A stretch of DNA of 64,000 bases from JBGTCD01 sp041749015 (GCA_041749015.1 JBGTCD010000087.1:23285-87284); one strand, 5' to 3'; counted from the stretch's first letter, positions 35,979-45,047 are shown. The notes: a model not told the origin generated them from the letters alone. Numbers and translations are program-made.

Positions 35979-36923
35979 TCAGCCTTCACATAATCCAGAT
36001 TTTTGTTCTAAAAAATCCGTCCACATACCGGCTACTACCTCTTTGGCAGAAGGGATATCCATAATCGTGGCCGATATTTGGCCAATTTCCAGCTCTCCCT
36101 CTTTTAGGTCACCTTCAAAAATACCTAATTTTGCTCTTTTTTTACCAAGTATGGTCCGGAGTATTTCAGGGTCTGCCCCCTTTTGCTCAGCCTCAAATAT
36201 TTTATTATAAAAATCATTCTTTATAAGCCGCACCGGTGTCAGTTTTTTCAAGGTAAGCGTTGTAGCGCCTTCTCCGGCTTCAACTACTGCTTTCTTGAAG
36301 TTTTCATGGGCCGAGCTTTCCTGAGTCACGGCAAATCTGGATCCTACCTGTACCCCGTCAGCTCCGAGGGCCATGGCGGCCAGCATGGTGGAGCCATCTC
36401 CAATGCCACCTGCCGCTATTATGGGGATCTTTACGGCATTCCTTACGGCGGGCAAAAGGCAGAAGGTAGTGGTCTCCTCCCGGCCATTATGACCACCAGC
36501 CTCAAAGCCTTCAGCGACCACAGCATCTACACCGGAGGCCTCTGCCTTTAAGGCAAATTTGGTGCTGCTAACTACATGAACCACAATGATGCCGGCAGCT
36601 TTTAGTGTTGAGGTCCACAGCGTTGGATTGCCAGCGGAGGTGAAAACTATTGGCACCTGCTCGCGTATGATAATCTCAATGATTTTATCTATTTCAGGAT
36701 ACAGCAAGGGTACATTCACGCCAAATGGCAGCGTCGTAGCATTCCTGCACTTATGAATATGCTCTTCAAGTATTTCCGGATGCATGGATCCGGCACCAAT
36801 AAGCCCCAAACCTCCGGCATTGCTTACTGCCGAGGCCAGCCGCCATCCGCTGCACCAAACCATCCCCGCCTGAATGATAGGATATGTAATCTTAAATAAG
36901 TTGCAAACAGGGTTGTTTTTCAT
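35979..36923 (-). CDS. Nitronate monooxygenase / FabK-like flavoprotein
   Basis: 314 residues from ATG 36923 (an upstream TTG at 36938 is less likely). The FMN-binding TIM barrel is seen in PIIQAGMVWCSGWRLASAVSNAG, GGHNGREE, and AAGGIGDGSTMLAAMALGADGVQVGSRF. Both nitronate monooxygenases and enoyl-ACP reductase FabK share this pattern. No fatty-acid gene is adjacent, so the former is the safer call. It is divergent from the ClC gene. Confidence 0.87.
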   Translation of the reverse strand: MKNNPVCNLFKITYPIIQAGMVWCSGWRLASAVSNAGGLGLIGAGSMHPEILEEHIHKCRNATTLPFGVNVPLLYPEIDKIIEIIIREQVPIVFTSAGNPTLWTSTLKAAGIIVVHVVSSTKFALKAEASGVDAVVAEGFEAGGHNGREETTTFCLLPAVRNAVKIPIIAAGGIGDGSTMLAAMALGADGVQVGSRFAVTQESSAHENFKKAVVEAGEGATTLTLKKLTPVRLIKNDFYNKIFEAEQKGADPEILRTILGKKRAKLGIFEGDLKEGELEIGQISATIMDIPSAKEVVAGMWTDFLEQKSGLCEG

Positions 36924-37009
36924 AGTGACAAATTTCAATTTAAGCTAATGGTGCCCTTAGGGGTATTTCCTAATTTTAATATTATTAAATTGTCCGCAAA
37001 AAAAGAAAC

Positions 37010-38803
37010 TTGAGAATTAAAGCACTGAACCTGAATAATATTCTGCTCCGGTTTTTAATCTGGAGGATCAAGCATTTAGGCAACAGGCCCTTTGTGCTAA
37101 TACTTGCCGGATTGGTAGGTGTGTTTGCCGGATTAGCAGCCGTGGTGCTTAAAGAGTCAGTACATTCCATTCAAAATTTTCTGATCCGGGGTTTTGATGT
37201 ACAATACGCCAATTATTTTTACCTCGCCTATCCTTTGATTGGAATATTTGCTTCCGTACTGGTTGCACGTTTTATTTTTAAAGACCAGTTAGGGCATGGG
37301 ATTCCTCAGGTGCTCTACAGTATTTCAAAAAATTCAGGGATCATCAGGAAAGGCCGGATGATATCCCGCATGGTGGCCAGCGCACTGACAGTGGGCTTTG
37401 GAGGATCCGTTGGACTGGAGGCACCAATTGTAGTTACCGGCTCGGCCATTGGTTCCAATGTAGGTCAGGTGATGCGTCTTGGGTATAAGAAGAGATCGCT
37501 TCTTATAGGATGTGGTACTGCCGGTGCAATATCTGGGATTTTCAATTCACCCATTGCAGGGGTAATTTTTGCAATCGAGGTAATTTTGGCCGATGTTACC
37601 ATTGGTAATTTCATCCCTTTACTCATAGCATCAGTCTTTGGGGCATTGGTATCGCTTACCTTATTGGGTGATGATATTTTGTTTTCATTTTCGATTGTGG
37701 ATCAGTTTAAGGCCGCTGATGTGCCCTTTTATATGTTGCTGGGGGGTGTTTGTGGGCTGGTGTCCGTTTACTTTACCCGGATGACTTACAAGGTGGAAAC
37801 CCGAATTCAAAAGGTTTCTTCCATATATCAAAGAGCCATTCTGGGAGGTATTTTGCTCGGTATTTTGATTTTTGTTTTTCCTCCGATTTACGGTGAGGGC
37901 TATGATACGATTAAAATGTTGCTTTCAGGAGAGAGTGCTGGTATTTTGAATAACAGCTTGTTTTTTGAAGAGCTGGAAAATATTTACATCATCCTGATTT
38001 TTACTATTGGTATTATTTTAATCAAACCAGTTGCATCAGCCCTTACCATTGGAGCCGGAGGTAGTGGGGGGGTTTTTGCACCATCTTTATTTTTGGGTGG
38101 CCTTACAGGATTTCTTTTGGCTGAGATTCTAAATTTATTGCTGCCGGAAGTAGGCATCAGCTATAGCAATTTTATTCTGGTGGGGATGTGCGGCATCATG
38201 AGTGGGATTTTGCGGGCACCATTGACGGCCATATTCCTGATTGCAGAAATTACCAGTGGCTATGAGCTTTTTGTGCCGCTGATGCTGGTGTCAGCCATGG
38301 CTTATACTGCAAGCTCCATTTTTGAAAAGTATTCACTTTATACCAAAAAACTGGTGGAAAGCGGCGACCTGATCCAATACGACAGAGACCGGCAGGTGCT
38401 TAGTCGGATCAACCTGGAAAAAATAGTGGAGAAGGACCTCTATACCGTGGATCCTGAGGCCACTCTTGAGGTCCTGATTGCCAAGGTAAGAAAATCACGC
38501 AGAAATATATTTCCGGTCGTCAATAAGCAGCAGGAGCTTGTGGGCATTGTGACTCTGGATGACATCCGTGAGATCATGTTTGACGAACATAGTCAAAAAA
38601 ATACTTTGGTTGAAACCCTCATGAATCCACCACCTACCTTTGTAGGGCCTCATGAAAATATGCAATCTGTGATGAGTAAGTTTGAAATCACCGGAGCCTG
38701 GAATTTACCCGTAATTAAAGAGGGTAAATATGTGGGTTTCGTTTCCAAGTCAACCATTTTCAATACTTATCGAAAAGAGCTTATTAAGCAGCATCAGGAG
38801 TAG
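37010..38803 (+). CDS. ClC-type chloride channel/antiporter with C-terminal CBS pair, TTG start
   Basis: 597 residues. About ten hydrophobic helices carry the ClC signatures GHGIPQ (95-100), GSVGLEAP with the gating Glu137, and GAGGSGGVFAPSLFLGG. Two CBS domains follow (about 480-590; VDPEATLEVLIAKVRKSRR and ITGAWNLPVIKEGKYVGF), which usually bind adenine nucleotides. The Glu137 makes H+/Cl- exchange possible, but channel function cannot be excluded. The only plausible start is TTG at 37010. Confidence 0.92.
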   Translation: MRIKALNLNNILLRFLIWRIKHLGNRPFVLILAGLVGVFAGLAAVVLKESVHSIQNFLIRGFDVQYANYFYLAYPLIGIFASVLVARFIFKDQLGHGIPQVLYSISKNSGIIRKGRMISRMVASALTVGFGGSVGLEAPIVVTGSAIGSNVGQVMRLGYKKRSLLIGCGTAGAISGIFNSPIAGVIFAIEVILADVTIGNFIPLLIASVFGALVSLTLLGDDILFSFSIVDQFKAADVPFYMLLGGVCGLVSVYFTRMTYKVETRIQKVSSIYQRAILGGILLGILIFVFPPIYGEGYDTIKMLLSGESAGILNNSLFFEELENIYIILIFTIGIILIKPVASALTIGAGGSGGVFAPSLFLGGLTGFLLAEILNLLLPEVGISYSNFILVGMCGIMSGILRAPLTAIFLIAEITSGYELFVPLMLVSAMAYTASSIFEKYSLYTKKLVESGDLIQYDRDRQVLSRINLEKIVEKDLYTVDPEATLEVLIAKVRKSRRNIFPVVNKQQELVGIVTLDDIREIMFDEHSQKNTLVETLMNPPPTFVGPHENMQSVMSKFEITGAWNLPVIKEGKYVGFVSKSTIFNTYRKELIKQHQE

Positions 38804-39379
38804 CAAGACCTAAAGTAGAAATCATTTATATTTTAATCCAGACGCTTATTTTGATTTAAAACAACGTTTTTGTTCGGTTTTTAGGGAGTCCCAGGGAGTT
38901 GTCCACAAAGTATAAATTTAAAATGCAGGTTGTAAATCACTGTAAATCAATGCTTTAATCGATTTATTATTACCAGTGTGGATAACTTTGCCTAAATGTG
39001 GAAAAGTTTTCATTGACATTTTGAAATCTATATTTTGTTAAATATTTTTACTTTTTCCCGGAGGAAATAGGTACAAATTTCGATTGGAATTTTTATAAAA
39101 AAATTCAAAACAAGGAATTATTTGTAGTGACGGACACAATGGAAACTTTGATTCCTTGCTTAAATTAATGTTAAGTAAATATTACCTCAACATGAAATTT
39201 AATGAGAACAGTAAATGCGATATTTCTGTTTAAATTGATGGCTCTTTGATAAGTACAATTTTATGATTTTACCGCTCATGGAGTTTTATTCTAAAACCTT
39301 AACTTTCCTTCAACTTAGATCGTTCTAGATTCATGGCAGGATAATTGATGCCCATTTACTATCAACCGTTGATTTCAAA
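38804..39379. other. AT-rich intergenic region, candidate replication origin
   Basis: The 576 bases between the ClC gene and the thioredoxin gene hold no ORF. Within 107 bases are three DnaA-box matches: TTGTCCACA at 38899-38907, TTATCCACA (minus strand, perfect) at 38977-38985, and TTTTCCACA (minus) at 38997-39005. A 10-base tandem repeat TGTAAATCA(c/a) at 38931-38950 lies between them, followed by a very AT-rich stretch to about 39240 that could unwind. dnaA is not adjacent, which is common in Bacteroidetes. A plain regulatory region is the alternative. Confidence 0.45.
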
Positions 39380-39862
39380 ATGAAAACACCTGTAATTATT
39401 TTCATCCTTTTTTTTGGGCTTGTTTGTAAGTCTTTTTCACAGAAAACTGCTGAGGTAATTGGCGTTGATAAGCTCATGGAGCTCATCAATGACAAGAGTG
39501 AAAAAGTGCGGGTGATTAACTTCTGGGCTACCTGGTGCGGCCCATGCGTGAAAGAGTTGCCGTACTTTGAAAAGTTTGGCGCAGATAATCCCGACCAGGT
39601 AGAAGTGATTTTGATAAGCCTGGATTTTGTAGAAAAGCTAGACAGAGTCAATAACTTCATACAGCGCCGGGGTCTTGCTTCGCAGGTTTACTTATTGGAT
39701 GATATCGACTATGATTCCTGGATTGGCAAAGTTTCCAATGAGTGGTCTGGGGCCATACCTGCCACGATGTTTATCGACTCAAAAAGTGGCAAGCATTTGT
39801 TTTTTGAAAAAGAAATGCAGGAAGGAGATCTTACTACAATTTATAATATTCTTTTAAACTAA
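39380..39862 (+). CDS. Secreted TlpA-like thioredoxin
   Basis: 160 residues. The signal peptide ends at KSFS and the mature form begins with Gln. The redox-active pair is Cys53/Cys56 in WATWCGPCVKE, with the cis-Pro in GAIPATMFI. It is a periplasmic thiol-disulfide reductase of the TlpA/ResA group. It is co-transcribed with the following redoxin (11-base gap). Confidence 0.9.
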   Translation: MKTPVIIFILFFGLVCKSFSQKTAEVIGVDKLMELINDKSEKVRVINFWATWCGPCVKELPYFEKFGADNPDQVEVILISLDFVEKLDRVNNFIQRRGLASQVYLLDDIDYDSWIGKVSNEWSGAIPATMFIDSKSGKHLFFEKEMQEGDLTTIYNILLN

Positions 39863-39873
39863 ACTATTTACCT

Positions 39874-40485
39874 ATGTTAAGAACAACCTTATTTTCGCTA
39901 TTTGCTTTTGCACTGTTTTTTGCCGGCTCCGGCTTGAATCAAGGGTATAATGTTGGGGATGAAGCCCGGGATTTTAAACTGAAAAATGTTGACGGAAAAT
40001 GGGTCTCCATGGCGGATTACAAAGATGCCAAGGGGTTTATCGTGATCTTCACCTGCAATCATTGTCCCTATTCCGTTCTTTATGAAGACAGAATTATCGA
40101 TCTTCAAAAAAAGTATGGTAAAAAAGGATTTCCAGTAATTGCCATCAATCCCAATGATACAGAAAAGCAACCCGATGATTCGTTTGATAACATGAAAATC
40201 AGGGCAAAGGAAAAAGGATTCAACTTTCCCTATGTAATTGATGAAACTCAGGAAATTGCCAAAACTTATGGTGCTACCCGTACCCCCCATGTCTATATTT
40301 TAAATAAAGAAAGTGGGAAATTGAAGGTGGCTTATATCGGTGCTATTGATGACAACTCTAAAGACGGTAGCAAGGCTAAAGCAAAATATGTGGAAGATGC
40401 AGTGGATGCTTTACTGGAAGGAAAAATGATTCAAAAGACGGAATCCAAAGCAGTAGGCTGTACTATAAAATGGAAGAATGCCTAA
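39874..40485 (+). CDS. Exported AhpC/TSA-type redoxin
   Basis: 203 residues with an N-terminal hydrophobic leader (about 1-20). The redoxin domain has the Cys61-X-X-Cys64 pair (FTCNHCPYS), VIAINPND and TRTPHVYIL. This thioredoxin-family type, with CNHC in place of CGPC, is common in Bacteroidetes; the substrate is unknown. It follows the TlpA-like gene, and a strong terminator ends the operon. Confidence 0.88.
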   Translation: MLRTTLFSLFAFALFFAGSGLNQGYNVGDEARDFKLKNVDGKWVSMADYKDAKGFIVIFTCNHCPYSVLYEDRIIDLQKKYGKKGFPVIAINPNDTEKQPDDSFDNMKIRAKEKGFNFPYVIDETQEIAKTYGATRTPHVYILNKESGKLKVAYIGAIDDNSKDGSKAKAKYVEDAVDALLEGKMIQKTESKAVGCTIKWKNA

Positions 40486-40510
40486 TCGGCATATCATATT
40501 AAGAATAGTA

Positions 40511-40536
40511 AAACCCGGTCAATAGCCGGGTTTTTT
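40511..40536 (+). terminator. Terminator of the redoxin operon
   Basis: Perfect stem AAACCCGG / CCGGGTTT with a 7-base loop and a T run. A degenerate copy of its right half (TCTGATTTTTT, about 40953-40963) lies on the far side of element A, suggesting it was part of the duplicated junction. Confidence 0.85.
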
Positions 40537-40546
40537 GTTTCCCAGG

Positions 40547-40622
40547 GTTATTGATTTACCACCATTTCCAGAATATCCTCCAGATACTCCCGGTTATTCG
40601 AAAGCCGGGGCACCTTATTTTG
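40547..40622. repeat. Duplicate of the 3' end of the GH3-family gene (left copy, element A)
   Basis: 76 bases that match 40974-41049 with four differences. It holds the last 24 codons and the stop of the GH3-type gene on the minus strand. All four differences are silent (AGG/CGG, TCC/TCG, GAA/GAG, TAC/TAT). The copy is detached from the gene, with element A between them. Confidence 0.9.
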
Positions 40623-40663
40623 TCAAAAACCCTCATCAGGAGCGGAGTTAAAAAAGGACCAAA

Positions 40664-40909
40664 GTGCGGCTGGGTGTCCACGTCCAGCGCGGACGTTCCG
40701 GGGCGTCGCGGGAAAGCAAGCCTTGAATGTGTCTATCAGGGTAGAAACATGGTTTTACCCAGTCCATTTCTATTTTTTTTATCTTTCTGAATTGGTGCCT
40801 GAAAAGACAGATTCCTGCAGGGTGGGCCAGTGTGTTTCGCGGAGAGGGACGTCATTGGACGTGGTGCCTTTTTTTGGTTCTTTTTTGGGCAAGCAAAAAA
40901 GAATAGAAA
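40664..40909 (+). other. Structured intergenic element, copy A
   Basis: 246 nt, related to 55362-55606. Left part 40664-40751 matches copy B at 81 of 88 positions and right part 40804-40909 at 98 of 106, both without gaps; the 52-nt centre is unrelated. Predicted pairings are CCACGTCCA (40678-40686) with TGGACGTGG (40856-40864), GACGTTCC (40692) with GGGACGTC (40846), a hairpin CCTTGA/TCAGGG, a hairpin TGTG-TTT-CGCG (40831), and a 10-bp A/T-rich hairpin TTCTTTTTTG/CAAAAAAGAA near the end. The strand is assigned from the terminator-like 3' end. ORFs crossing it are not conserved as protein. Confidence 0.8.
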
Positions 40910-40974
40910 GGATGGTTTCGTATCCTATTAGAAAAATACACCAAGCTAATTGTCTGATTTTTTATTCCAAAGTG

Positions 40975-42498
40975 TTATTGATTTACCACCATTTCCAGAA
41001 TATCCTCCAGGTATTCCCGGTTATTGGAAAGCCTGGGCACCTTATTTTGCCCACCTAATTTGCCACGCTTTTTCATCCAATTGTAAAAGGTGCCCTGTTC
41101 TACAGCATGAATGATCGGAGGTGCCAGGGCCATATCTTTGTAGCGCTTCGCATCATAATCCGAATTGATCTCCCGCAGGGTAGCATCCAGAATTTCTGAA
41201 AATTCTTCTATACTATCGGGCTTTTGTTTGAACTCAATAACCCATTCGTGACCGCCCTTGCTACCACCTTCAAAGTAGATAGGAGCAGCCGTAAAATTAT
41301 CCATGATGGCATTGGTTTTTGCACAGGCTCTGGTGATGGCAGTTTCCGCGTTTTCGATAATCACTTCCTCCCCAAAGGCATTGATGAAATGCTTAGTGCG
41401 GCCTGATATTTTGATCCTGAAGGGATCCAAGGAGGTGAATTTTACCGTATCACCAATATTATACCGCCATAGCCCTGAATTGGTGGTGATGATCATGGCA
41501 TAGTTGACCCCTTCCTTCACCTGACTTAGGTTGATGGCTTTAGGATTATCATTTTCGATTTCATCAAAAGGCACAAATTCATAATATATCCCGTAGTCAA
41601 GCATGAGTAGTAGCTCATCGGAATTTATTTGATCCTGGATGCCAAAAAATCCCTCAGAGGCATTATAAGTCTCCATATATTTCATCCCTGATGATGGAAT
41701 CAACTTCTTAAAGAGGTCCCGGTAGGGCCCAAAAGCTACGGCACCATGAAAGAACACTTCGAGATGAGGCCATACCTCCATAATGCTTTTGGCTTCATTC
41801 TTTTCAATGATTTTTTGGATGAGCAAAATCACCCAGGTGGGCACCCCTGCAATAGAGGTGACATTAACATTGGAGGTCTCCTCGGCCATTTTTTCCAGCT
41901 TTTCTTCCCACTCCCCCATAAGGGCTACTTCCAGACTAGGCGTCCTAATGAATTGAGCCCAAATAGGCAGATTAGCCATAATCACTGCAGATACATCGCC
42001 ATAGAAGGAATTATTATCGGGGTTGTATTCATTGATTTGATGGCTACCGCCTATTGTGAGCCCTTTTCCGGTAAACATCTTTGTATCGGGGTTATTATTG
42101 ACATAAATGGACAGCATGTCTTTTCCCCCTTTAAAATGGCAATCTTCCAATGCTTCAGGAGAAACGGGAATAAACTTGCTCCGGTCATTGGTGGTACCTG
42201 AGGACTTTGCAAACCATTTAGTCTCTGTAGGCCATAGTTGGTTTTGCTCCCCCTTCATGAGCTTTTCGATGTAGGGAAAAATTTGCTCGTAGGAATGAAT
42301 GGGCACACGACTCTGGTATTCCTCCAGGGACCGGATGTCCCGAAAACCAAAAGTCCGGCCAAACTCTGTATCCCGGCCCTGGTGGATAAGATGTTCAAAT
42401 AGCTCACCTTGTACCTCATGGGGATATTTCATAAAAAGCTCAATCTGGTGAATGCGCTTTTTCATCATCCATGCGATTATGGAGTTGAGGATTTCCAT
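40975..42498 (-). CDS. GH3-family acyl-adenylating protein
   Basis: 507 residues of the GH3 (auxin-responsive promoter) family, a branch of the adenylate-forming enzymes: KSSGTTNDRSKFIPVS (ATP-phosphate loop), ETYNASEGFFGIQD, and TNSGLWRYNIGDTVKF. Plant members join amino acids to acyl hormones; bacterial members probably make acyl-amides or esters, with unknown substrates. It is co-directional with lptB (38-base gap). Its last 24 codons are duplicated at 40547, beyond element A. Confidence 0.88.
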   Translation of the reverse strand: MEILNSIIAWMMKKRIHQIELFMKYPHEVQGELFEHLIHQGRDTEFGRTFGFRDIRSLEEYQSRVPIHSYEQIFPYIEKLMKGEQNQLWPTETKWFAKSSGTTNDRSKFIPVSPEALEDCHFKGGKDMLSIYVNNNPDTKMFTGKGLTIGGSHQINEYNPDNNSFYGDVSAVIMANLPIWAQFIRTPSLEVALMGEWEEKLEKMAEETSNVNVTSIAGVPTWVILLIQKIIEKNEAKSIMEVWPHLEVFFHGAVAFGPYRDLFKKLIPSSGMKYMETYNASEGFFGIQDQINSDELLLMLDYGIYYEFVPFDEIENDNPKAINLSQVKEGVNYAMIITTNSGLWRYNIGDTVKFTSLDPFRIKISGRTKHFINAFGEEVIIENAETAITRACAKTNAIMDNFTAAPIYFEGGSKGGHEWVIEFKQKPDSIEEFSEILDATLREINSDYDAKRYKDMALAPPIIHAVEQGTFYNWMKKRGKLGGQNKVPRLSNNREYLEDILEMVVNQ

Positions 42499-42536
42499 AG
42501 GATCCTTTTCTTTAGGTATAAAAAATGGTCGGGAAA

Positions 42537-43268
42537 TTAAATTTTCCTTCTCAATTCAAATCTTTCACCCAGGTAAACTTTCCGCACCTGCGGATCAGCG
42601 GCAAGCTCCTCAGCCGTACCTGCTTTGAGCAGCCGCCCTTCAAACATGAGGTAAGCCCTGTCGGTGATGGATAGGGTTTCATTGACATTATGATCGGTAA
42701 TCAGAATACCAATATTTTTATTCTTAAGGGTCGCTACGATCCCCTGGATTTCTTCTACTGCTATCGGGTCCACACCGGCAAAGGGCTCATCAAGCAACAC
42801 AAATTTTGGATCTACCGCCAATGCCCTCGCGATTTCAGTCCGTCTTCTTTCTCCTCCTGAGAGTACCATTCCGATGCTTTTACGTACATGAGTCAAACTG
42901 AACTCCTCCAAAAGAGATTCTACTTTTTCTTTTCTTGCGGCCTTGGGGATATCGCGCATCTCAAGTACTGCCAGGAGGTTTTCTTCAACGGTAAGCTTAC
43001 GGAATACCGAAGCCTCCTGTGCCAGATACCCTATCCCTTTTTTAGCCCTTTTATACATGGGAAGGTCGGTAATGTTTTCATCCTCCAGATAGATCTCCCC
43101 CTCATTAGGTTTGATCAGCCCTACGATCATGTAAAAACTTGTGGTCTTACCCGCACCATTGGGTCCAAGCAAGCCTACGATCTCCCCTTGCTCTACTGAT
43201 ACAGATACGTTATTGACTACCGTTCTGTTTTTGTATTTTTTAATAAGTCCTTCTGCTCTAAGCTTCAT
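42537..43268 (-). CDS. lptB: LPS export ABC transporter ATP-binding protein
   Basis: 243 residues. Walker A GPNGAGKTT (35-43), signature LSGGERRRTEIARAL, Walker B FVLLDEPFAGVDP and the switch His in ITDHNVNETL are all present, with the LptB-typical AQEASVFRKLTVEENL Q-loop region. It powers lipopolysaccharide extraction from the inner membrane with LptF and LptG. It lies between recJ and the GH3-type gene, all on the same strand. Confidence 0.96.
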   Translation of the reverse strand: MKLRAEGLIKKYKNRTVVNNVSVSVEQGEIVGLLGPNGAGKTTSFYMIVGLIKPNEGEIYLEDENITDLPMYKRAKKGIGYLAQEASVFRKLTVEENLLAVLEMRDIPKAARKEKVESLLEEFSLTHVRKSIGMVLSGGERRRTEIARALAVDPKFVLLDEPFAGVDPIAVEEIQGIVATLKNKNIGILITDHNVNETLSITDRAYLMFEGRLLKAGTAEELAADPQVRKVYLGERFELRRKI

Positions 43269-43343
43269 TTTTGTTTTTTCTTGGGAGAAAATAACCCGTC
43301 AGTTGTAATAATGGAAGCAGCTTTTTCTTCTCTGCAAAAATAG

Positions 43344-45047
43344 TCATTCCATCTTGATATCTCTTGCCCTTAGTTGTAAAGTTGTAAATCCCTGGAATTC
43401 GTTCTTCTCCAAAGTGAATGCCATTGTAAAGGGATTGTTTTTAGTAATTGATGGCAAAAATGCTGCCATTCCAAAAGCGATGACTTCCAATTTTTTGTCA
43501 GAACCATTTTGACCGACATTAAACTTGAGGTGGGCATCTTTGATTAGCTTGGGTGTACCCACCAGGTGGAGGTTTTTAGCCACAAAAACGGGTTGCATGT
43601 TGCCGGGGCCAAATGGCGCCATCTGATGCAGGACATCCAGAAAGCCAGGTGACAGCCGGTCCAGTGTTACATCCATATCAATTTCAAGGGTAGGGGTGCG
43701 TTGCTCCTCTTTAATGTATTCGCTTACCACCTTTTCAAAATTTTGGCGAAAAAGGGCTACATTTTCGAGGCGCAGGGTGAGCCCTGCGGCATATTTATGG
43801 CCCCCAAATTGCTCCAGGCAATCCTTGCAGGCCTCGATGGCTTCGTATATATCAAATCCAGGTACAGAGCGTGCTGAACCGGTCACCTTCCCGTCCGACT
43901 CAGTAAGGATGATGGTTGGTTTGTAAAAATGCTCAATGCATCTGGAAGCGACAATCCCAATAACTCCTTTATGCCAGTCTGATTTAAATAATACCGTTGA
44001 TTTTGCAGTAAGCATGGAGGAGTCTTCGCTGATCATGGCCAGCGCCTCTTCGGTAATGCGCTTATCGATGTCACGGCGTTCATCATTTTTAATATTGACC
44101 TTTGCAGCCTTTTGCATGGCATGATCCAGATCCTGGGCCAGAAGCAGGTCCACGGATTGATGGGCATGGTCCAGACGACCCGCCGCATTGATTCGGGGCC
44201 CTATGCCGAAAACAATTCCAGAGATGTCCACTCTGTTTTTAAGCGCAGCCAACATGATCAAGGCCTCCAGACCGGGTCTGGGATTGGTGTTTAGTTTTTG
44301 TAAACCAAAATATGCCAATATTCTATTCTCGTCTACAATAGGCACAATATCGGAGGCGATACTCACCGCCACCAGGTCTAAGTAATCAAAAGGGATTTCA
44401 GGCTCGAGCTCAAGGGCATCATTCAGGGCCTGTATCAGCTTGAATCCTACCCCACACCCCGACAATGCTTTGCAAGGGTAAGCGCAATCCGGCCGTGCCG
44501 GATCCAGGATGGCGGTGGCAGGGGGCATAACTTTTCCCGGGCGGTGGTGGTCGCAAATAACCACATCAATACCTTGTTTTTGAGCTCCCTGTACAAGATC
44601 TACGGCTTTGATCCCGCAATCAAGGGTGATAATGAGATGAAATTTTTCTTTGGTGGCATAGTCAATAGAAATCTGGGATAAGCCATAACCCTCTTTGTAC
44701 CGGTCAGGGATATAATATTCAATATTGTTGGAGACTTTGCTAAGGAAATGAAACATCATGGCCACAGAGGTAGTCCCATCCACATCATAATCCCCATACA
44801 CGAGGATTTTTTCTTCCTGCTTAATGGCCTGCATAATTCGCACAACAGCGCGATCCATGTCCTGCATCAGGTAGGGATCATGCAACATGCTCAGTTCAGG
44901 GCGGAAAAATGATTTTGCAGCTTCAAAAGAATGCACTCCTCGCTGTACCAATATGGCCGCCAGGACCGGGTTGATGTTGATGGCTTTTGCAAGTTCAGCC
45001 ACCATTTTTTGATTCGGCGTTGGTTTATAATTCCACCTTTTTTCCAT
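43344..45047 (-). CDS. recJ: Single-stranded-DNA-specific exonuclease RecJ
   Basis: 567 residues from ATG 45047 (an in-frame GTG lies two codons upstream). DHH-family motifs are YGDYDVDG (Asp86, 88 and 90), TLDCGIKAVD and ICDHHRPG; the DHHA1 domain has FGGHKYAAGLTL; an OB-like C-terminal domain follows. It degrades single-stranded DNA 5' to 3' in recombination and mismatch repair. The gap to lptB is 75 bases. Confidence 0.96.
   Translation of the reverse strand: MEKRWNYKPTPNQKMVAELAKAININPVLAAILVQRGVHSFEAAKSFFRPELSMLHDPYLMQDMDRAVVRIMQAIKQEEKILVYGDYDVDGTTSVAMMFHFLSKVSNNIEYYIPDRYKEGYGLSQISIDYATKEKFHLIITLDCGIKAVDLVQGAQKQGIDVVICDHHRPGKVMPPATAILDPARPDCAYPCKALSGCGVGFKLIQALNDALELEPEIPFDYLDLVAVSIASDIVPIVDENRILAYFGLQKLNTNPRPGLEALIMLAALKNRVDISGIVFGIGPRINAAGRLDHAHQSVDLLLAQDLDHAMQKAAKVNIKNDERRDIDKRITEEALAMISEDSSMLTAKSTVLFKSDWHKGVIGIVASRCIEHFYKPTIILTESDGKVTGSARSVPGFDIYEAIEACKDCLEQFGGHKYAAGLTLRLENVALFRQNFEKVVSEYIKEEQRTPTLEIDMDVTLDRLSPGFLDVLHQMAPFGPGNMQPVFVAKNLHLVGTPKLIKDAHLKFNVGQNGSDKKLEVIAFGMAAFLPSITKNNPFTMAFTLEKNEFQGFTTLQLRARDIKME

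Noticed and set aside
38804..39379. A missed small gene in the long gap after the ClC gene
   Set aside because: No frame there has a plausible start and more than a short run without stops; the stretch is best explained as regulatory or origin DNA.
40723..41058. Open frames through both element copies sharing KTDSCR...VSR.GTSL.VVPFF.SFLGKQKRIE
   Set aside because: The frame is shared because the DNA is shared. Most substitutions between copies change amino acids (V/A, Q/K, C/R, R/G, D/E, G/V), while base pairing is kept, so selection acts on structure rather than protein.
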